NCBI GenBank assembly: GCA_025935475.1
Contig: JAICVE010000108.1
Coordinates: forward strand, 1 to 8,383
Reading direction: 5' to 3'
DNA: 8,383 nucleotides
DNA from: Nitrospira sp.
Lineage (GTDB): Bacteria > Nitrospirota > Nitrospiria > Nitrospirales > Nitrospiraceae
Numbering within the stretch: position 1 is the stretch's first letter; each line of letters begins with the position of its first letter. The position numbers were made by a program, and so were the translations under genes. The notes beneath the pieces are model-generated. The model saw only the letters and a program-made list of their open reading frames with translations, did not search any database and was not told where the DNA came from. Shown piece after piece: positions 5,587-8,383 of the stretch.

Positions 5587-6525
5587 ATGTCTATGACGCT
5601 TCCCGCTGGATGGGAAGGCTCTCAGCACAATTTTTTGGGGCTCGAAGAACCGTGGTGCCATCCCGACCGGGCCGGCGTCTATGTGCTTCCTGCGCCTTAC
5701 GAACACACCTCCAGCTACGTCCCGGGCTCTGACGAAGGCCCGTCGGCCATCATTGAAGCCTCCCATCAGGTCGAATTCTACGACGAGATGCTTTGCTGTG
5801 AGCCGTACCGTGAATGGGGCGGGATCGCCACTCTCACGCCTCTCGACTTGAGAGGCAAGGTCGACAAGGAGGCGGTGGAGGCGATCGAGGCATTTGTGCG
5901 GCCTCATGTCGCGACCGGGAGGTTTCTCGTCACCTTGACGGGAGAACATACGGGAGCGTTAGGGGCGATCCGGGCGCACGCGAAACGGTATCCCAGTTTG
6001 ACCGTCGTACAGATCGACGCGCACGGGGACCTCCGCCATGCCTACCAAGACAATCTCTATAGTCATGCCAGCGTCATGGCACGCGTGGTCGATGATGAAT
6101 TGCCGTTGGTGCAGGTCGGGATCCGATCGATTTGTCCGGAGGAAGTCGCCCGGATCGCGCGCACCGATCAGATTTCGACCTTTTTTGCCGCCCAACTGCT
6201 GGATCCCTCGGGTCCTTATGACGGGAAATCCGCTCGGTGGATTCCCGATGTCGTGAAGGCCTGTCGGGGACCAGTGTATCTGACCTTTGATTGTGACGGC
6301 CTTGACGCCTCGCTGGTCCCCGCCCTGGGGACGCCAGAGCCAGGCGGGCTCGGGTGGTACGACACCTTGAATCTCATTACGGCGCTAGCCGACGGGCCCG
6401 GCATTCTCGGCATGGACATCAGTGAAATTGCGCCAATCAAAGGATTCGTGGCTCCCCAGTTTTGTATCGCCCGGCTGATTTATCGTATCCTGGGAAGAGT
6501 GAAGGCCGGCCGGCGCGTCCATTAG
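5587..6525 (+). CDS. speB: Agmatinase (ureohydrolase family)
   Basis: This 312-residue protein of the arginase/agmatinase superfamily is a binuclear manganese enzyme; agmatinase splits agmatine into putrescine and urea. Metal-site motifs are visible: TGEHTG with His121, DAHGD with Asp144, His146 and Asp148, and FDCDGLD with Asp235 and Asp237, plus LGTPEPGG (247-254) and DISEIAP with Glu280. GEH in place of the common GDH is familiar from archaeal agmatinases. The usual DP after the third metal motif is DA here, and PGTGTPEPGG is PALGTPEPGG, so specificity for a related guanidine such as aminopropylagmatine cannot be excluded. Position directly after pdaD strongly favours agmatine. The ATG at 5587 (or 5593) is chosen because the family sequence begins just after it; the in-frame ATG at 5467 would add 40 low-complexity residues inside pdaD. 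The ribosome binding site is weak. Confidence 0.9.
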   Translation: MSMTLPAGWEGSQHNFLGLEEPWCHPDRAGVYVLPAPYEHTSSYVPGSDEGPSAIIEASHQVEFYDEMLCCEPYREWGGIATLTPLDLRGKVDKEAVEAIEAFVRPHVATGRFLVTLTGEHTGALGAIRAHAKRYPSLTVVQIDAHGDLRHAYQDNLYSHASVMARVVDDELPLVQVGIRSICPEEVARIARTDQISTFFAAQLLDPSGPYDGKSARWIPDVVKACRGPVYLTFDCDGLDASLVPALGTPEPGGLGWYDTLNLITALADGPGILGMDISEIAPIKGFVAPQFCIARLIYRILGRVKAGRRVH

Positions 6526-6539
6526 CCAAATCCCTCTCT

Positions 6540-7250
6540 GTGACCGAGACCATTCGCATCAATAAATTCTTTACCGAGCACGGTATCTGCTCACGCCGGG
6601 AAGCCGACCGGCTGATCGAGGCGGGGCGCGTCACTATCAACAATGTCCTCGCAACGCTTGGGGACCAGGTCAGCAGCCGGGACGTGATCGCCCGCGACGG
6701 ACAGGTGATCCCCTGGAGTCAGTCGCGGGTTTACATAAAATATCACAAGCCGGTAGGCGTCACGACGACGAGCGAAGCCCACGTTCCACGCAATATCATC
6801 AGAGAGATCGGCCATCCTGAACGCATCTTTCCGATCGGTCGGCTCGACAAGGACTCTTCCGGCCTCATTCTCCTCACCAACGACGGCGACATCGTGAACG
6901 AGATCCTACGGACTGAGTTCGGGCATGAACGTGAATACGAGGTCACAGTGGATCGCCCATACGATCAGGCGATGTTGGACAGTCTCTCGGCGGGGGTCGT
7001 TATCCTGGGAAGCAAGACCAAACCCTGTCTCGCGGAACGCCTTGGGCCAAGACGGCTTAGGATCGTGTTGACGGAAGGCAGAAATCGACAGATCCGACGG
7101 ATGTGTCGGGCAGTCGGGTACAGGGTCCTCACCCTGCACCGTGTGAGAATCATGCATATTACCCTGGCCGGCCTGCAGGCAGGGACTTGGAAGCCACTCT
7201 CGCCACGAGAGCAACAGGAGCTGCTCACCGCTGTCCGGCGGAATCACTGA
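6540..7250 (+). CDS. rluF: 23S rRNA pseudouridine synthase, RluF type
   Basis: This 236-residue protein of the RsuA/RluB/E/F family isomerises a uridine in 23S rRNA to pseudouridine; E. coli RluF modifies U2604. Residues 4-50 form an S4 RNA-binding domain (IRINKFFTEHGICSRREADR). The catalytic domain follows with KPVGVTTT, the active-site block GRLDKDSSGLILLTN, where Asp103 is the nucleophile, LTEGRNRQIRRMC, and the closing LAGLQAGTWKPL. The GDQV, KPVG.. and RIMHITLAG stretches resemble RluF more than RluB or RluE. The long basic C-terminal tail of E. coli RluF (290 residues) is absent, as in many non-enteric members. The start is taken as GTG at 6540, 14 bases after speB, which puts the S4 domain at residue 4; no clear ribosome binding site is seen, so coupling to speB is likely. 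Its last bases overlap the convergent membrane-protein gene. Confidence 0.88.
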   Translation: MTETIRINKFFTEHGICSRREADRLIEAGRVTINNVLATLGDQVSSRDVIARDGQVIPWSQSRVYIKYHKPVGVTTTSEAHVPRNIIREIGHPERIFPIGRLDKDSSGLILLTNDGDIVNEILRTEFGHEREYEVTVDRPYDQAMLDSLSAGVVILGSKTKPCLAERLGPRRLRIVLTEGRNRQIRRMCRAVGYRVLTLHRVRIMHITLAGLQAGTWKPLSPREQQELLTAVRRNH

Positions 7251-8038
7251 AGCGGTCGAATGCTGAAGGCTTCCGAGGAGGATGGAGGGGGCCTCTGAGA
7301 GGTATGGTCCGGACGGAATGATTCGGGATCGGGCTCGGACGATTGGCCCGTGTCCCTGCCGAGAGCCCGTGATTTCGTAAGAAACAGATTCAGTAATGCG
7401 ATGAAGAAGCTTCCCCCAACGAGCAAGATGCTTGTCGACTGAATCGCTTTCGTGCCTTCGTCTCGCATGTCCTTCGCTACATCGGCGACGGTATCCAGGA
7501 GACGGTCCAACGCGAGGCTGACCTGGATCATCTTGGGGCCGGCGTTGTCGGCAGCATGCTCTTCGGCATTGTGTCGTAAGCGATCGCGCTCAGAAGGGGA
7601 TGCGGCGTTCCATTCACGGGATAGCAGATCGATCGTCGTGCTGGCCGCAGAAAAATACTGATCCAGGCTCTTGCGGACGGCTTCGATGTCTTCCGGTTCG
7701 CTTCTCCCGCTGCGGGAGACACGTAGGCCGGCGGCCGCGTACCGGTCCACCGCGAGTTGGACCCTTGCCCGCTGATCTGGGAGAGACTCGGTAATCCGTT
7801 CGAAATCCTTTTGGCTGTCCGCTTGCAGCGCGCGGATGATCGTGTTGCGATATCGCATCACGTCGGCGGAGATATGCGCCAGATCGGCGGCGCCGAGCGT
7901 GTATTCGGTATACATGATGCGCAGGTCCTGGTCGACGCGGCTCAGCGCACCACCGCTCATCCAGCCAAGGCCTGCAATCAGCAGACTGATCAGCACCTGA
8001 GAGGCGCTGGGACGAAAGGATCGCAGCCACCGTAACAA
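7244..8038 (-). CDS. Membrane protein with chemoreceptor-like four-helix-bundle sensory domain and no output domain
   Basis: This 264-residue protein has a transmembrane helix at about 14-32, an extracytoplasmic region of about 170 residues that is almost entirely helical, a second transmembrane helix at about 202-221 (TSILLVGGSFFIALLNLFL), and a 43-residue Pro/Ser-rich cytoplasmic tail. This matches the four-helix-bundle ligand-binding module of methyl-accepting chemotaxis proteins (4HB_MCP type), including the motif-like stretch MRYRNTIIRAL in the first bundle helix. However, there is no HAMP, kinase, cyclase or chemoreceptor signalling domain; the gene stops naturally. The start is TTG at 8036-8038, supported by GGGAGG five bases upstream, which overlaps the stop of the ABC transporter gene. 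Coupling to that gene suggests a sensor or accessory subunit of the exporter. The function is unknown; the domain call is moderately confident. Confidence 0.7.
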   Translation of the reverse strand: MLRWLRSFRPSASQVLISLLIAGLGWMSGGALSRVDQDLRIMYTEYTLGAADLAHISADVMRYRNTIIRALQADSQKDFERITESLPDQRARVQLAVDRYAAAGLRVSRSGRSEPEDIEAVRKSLDQYFSAASTTIDLLSREWNAASPSERDRLRHNAEEHAADNAGPKMIQVSLALDRLLDTVADVAKDMRDEGTKAIQSTSILLVGGSFFIALLNLFLTKSRALGRDTGQSSEPDPESFRPDHTSQRPPPSSSEAFSIRPLQ

Positions 8039-8043
8039 GAAGG

Positions 8044-8049
8044 CCTCCC
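8044..8049 (-). promoter_or_regulatory. Ribosome binding site fused to the upstream stop codon
   Basis: On the minus strand the sequence reads TAGGGAGG-CCTTC-TTG: the TAG stop of the ABC gene shares its G with a near-perfect Shine-Dalgarno sequence GGGAGG, five bases before the TTG start of the membrane-protein gene. It decides that non-ATG start and implies translational coupling. Confidence 0.65.
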
Positions 8050-8383
8050 TACTCCAGAATCAGCCGCCGATCGACATGGGGCGTCAGATTCGGATCGTTG
8101 GATACGAAAATCACCGACCAGGGTTCGTCCTTCGAACACAACCGCCGGAGCAGCGTTTCTCGCAGGACCGGCTGCAGGTTATGCAGGGTGCCGTCGAAAA
8201 TCATGATCTGCGGCCGGGCCAGCACGGCGCGCGCCAGCAAGATGCGCATGATATGCGTTGGCGCCAGGATTTTTCCCGGAGCCCGGATGTGCGTTTTCAG
8301 ACCCTGTGGCAGCGCATCCACGTCCTCTTCCAATTCGGCAAACCGCAGAGCCCAGCGCACGTCGCTGTAGGGAATATAGGATC
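8049..8383 (-). CDS. ABC-type exporter ATPase domain with degenerate motifs (C-terminal part only)
   Basis: The last 110 residues of an ABC nucleotide-binding domain; the gene continues past the right edge (open to base 8383), so the Walker A motif and any membrane domain are not visible. The order LPQGL.T.I (about 25-33) then signature, Walker B and switch region fits the exporter class (type I secretion/peptide exporters). All three visible catalytic motifs depart from the norm: the LSGGQ signature reads LAPTH before IMRILLARAVLARP, Walker B reads IMIFDGTLH with Gly where the catalytic Glu should be, and the switch region reads FVSNDP with Asn where the His should be. Membership of a specialised exporter subfamily with a DG Walker B is likely, although reduced hydrolysis or pairing with an active partner is possible. 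The stop codon is merged with the ribosome binding site of the next gene. Confidence 0.75.
   Translation of the reverse strand, partial: SYIPYSDVRWALRFAELEEDVDALPQGLKTHIRAPGKILAPTHIMRILLARAVLARPQIMIFDGTLHNLQPVLRETLLRRLCSKDEPWSVIFVSNDPNLTPHVDRRLILE

Overview
The window looks like a stretch of a moderately GC-rich bacterial chromosome. The mix of genes (a bacterial deoxyhypusine-synthase-like protein, a pyruvoyl-dependent arginine decarboxylase and an archaeal-style agmatinase in one gene run) suggests a Nitrospira-type bacterium (phylum Nitrospirota). That assignment is an inference from gene content, not from a marker gene. I see no rRNA, tRNA, CRISPR array, insertion sequence or phage gene.

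Left edge (1-408): the probable last codons of an upstream gene and a good candidate Rho-independent terminator at 43-82, then about 325 bases with no convincing gene. Next is a lone Sel1-repeat lipoprotein gene (409-1035) and a second non-coding stretch carrying a strong sigma70-type promoter (1246-1275, TTGACG-N18-TATAAC).

Centre (1322-7250, + strand): seven genes in one direction that read as an operon or two adjoining ones: DHS-like synthase, DsbA-like secreted oxidoreductase (overlapping by ATGA), an 89-residue zinc-ribbon protein, an aldehyde dehydrogenase, then after a 126-base gap pyruvoyl-dependent arginine decarboxylase (pdaD), agmatinase (speB) and the 23S rRNA pseudouridine synthase rluF. 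The metabolic core is a polyamine route: PdaD turns arginine into agmatine, SpeB turns agmatine into putrescine and urea, and the DHS-like enzyme is the obvious candidate to transfer an aminobutyl group between amines (homospermidine- or spermidine-type chemistry), because bacteria lack the eIF5A substrate of true deoxyhypusine synthase. The aldehyde dehydrogenase could clear an aminoaldehyde, but its substrate cannot be read from the sequence. The roles of the DsbA-like and zinc-ribbon proteins are unknown.

Right edge (7244-8383, - strand): a two-gene unit converging on rluF, with the two stop codons overlapping tail to tail. It contains the C-terminal end of an ABC-type export ATPase whose visible catalytic motifs are all non-canonical. 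This is followed by a translationally coupled membrane protein with a chemoreceptor-like four-helix sensory domain and no signalling output domain.

Points most worth a second look: the polyamine cluster with its divergent DHS-like enzyme and embedded thiol and zinc proteins, and the ABC ATPase with degenerate motifs paired with an output-less sensor.
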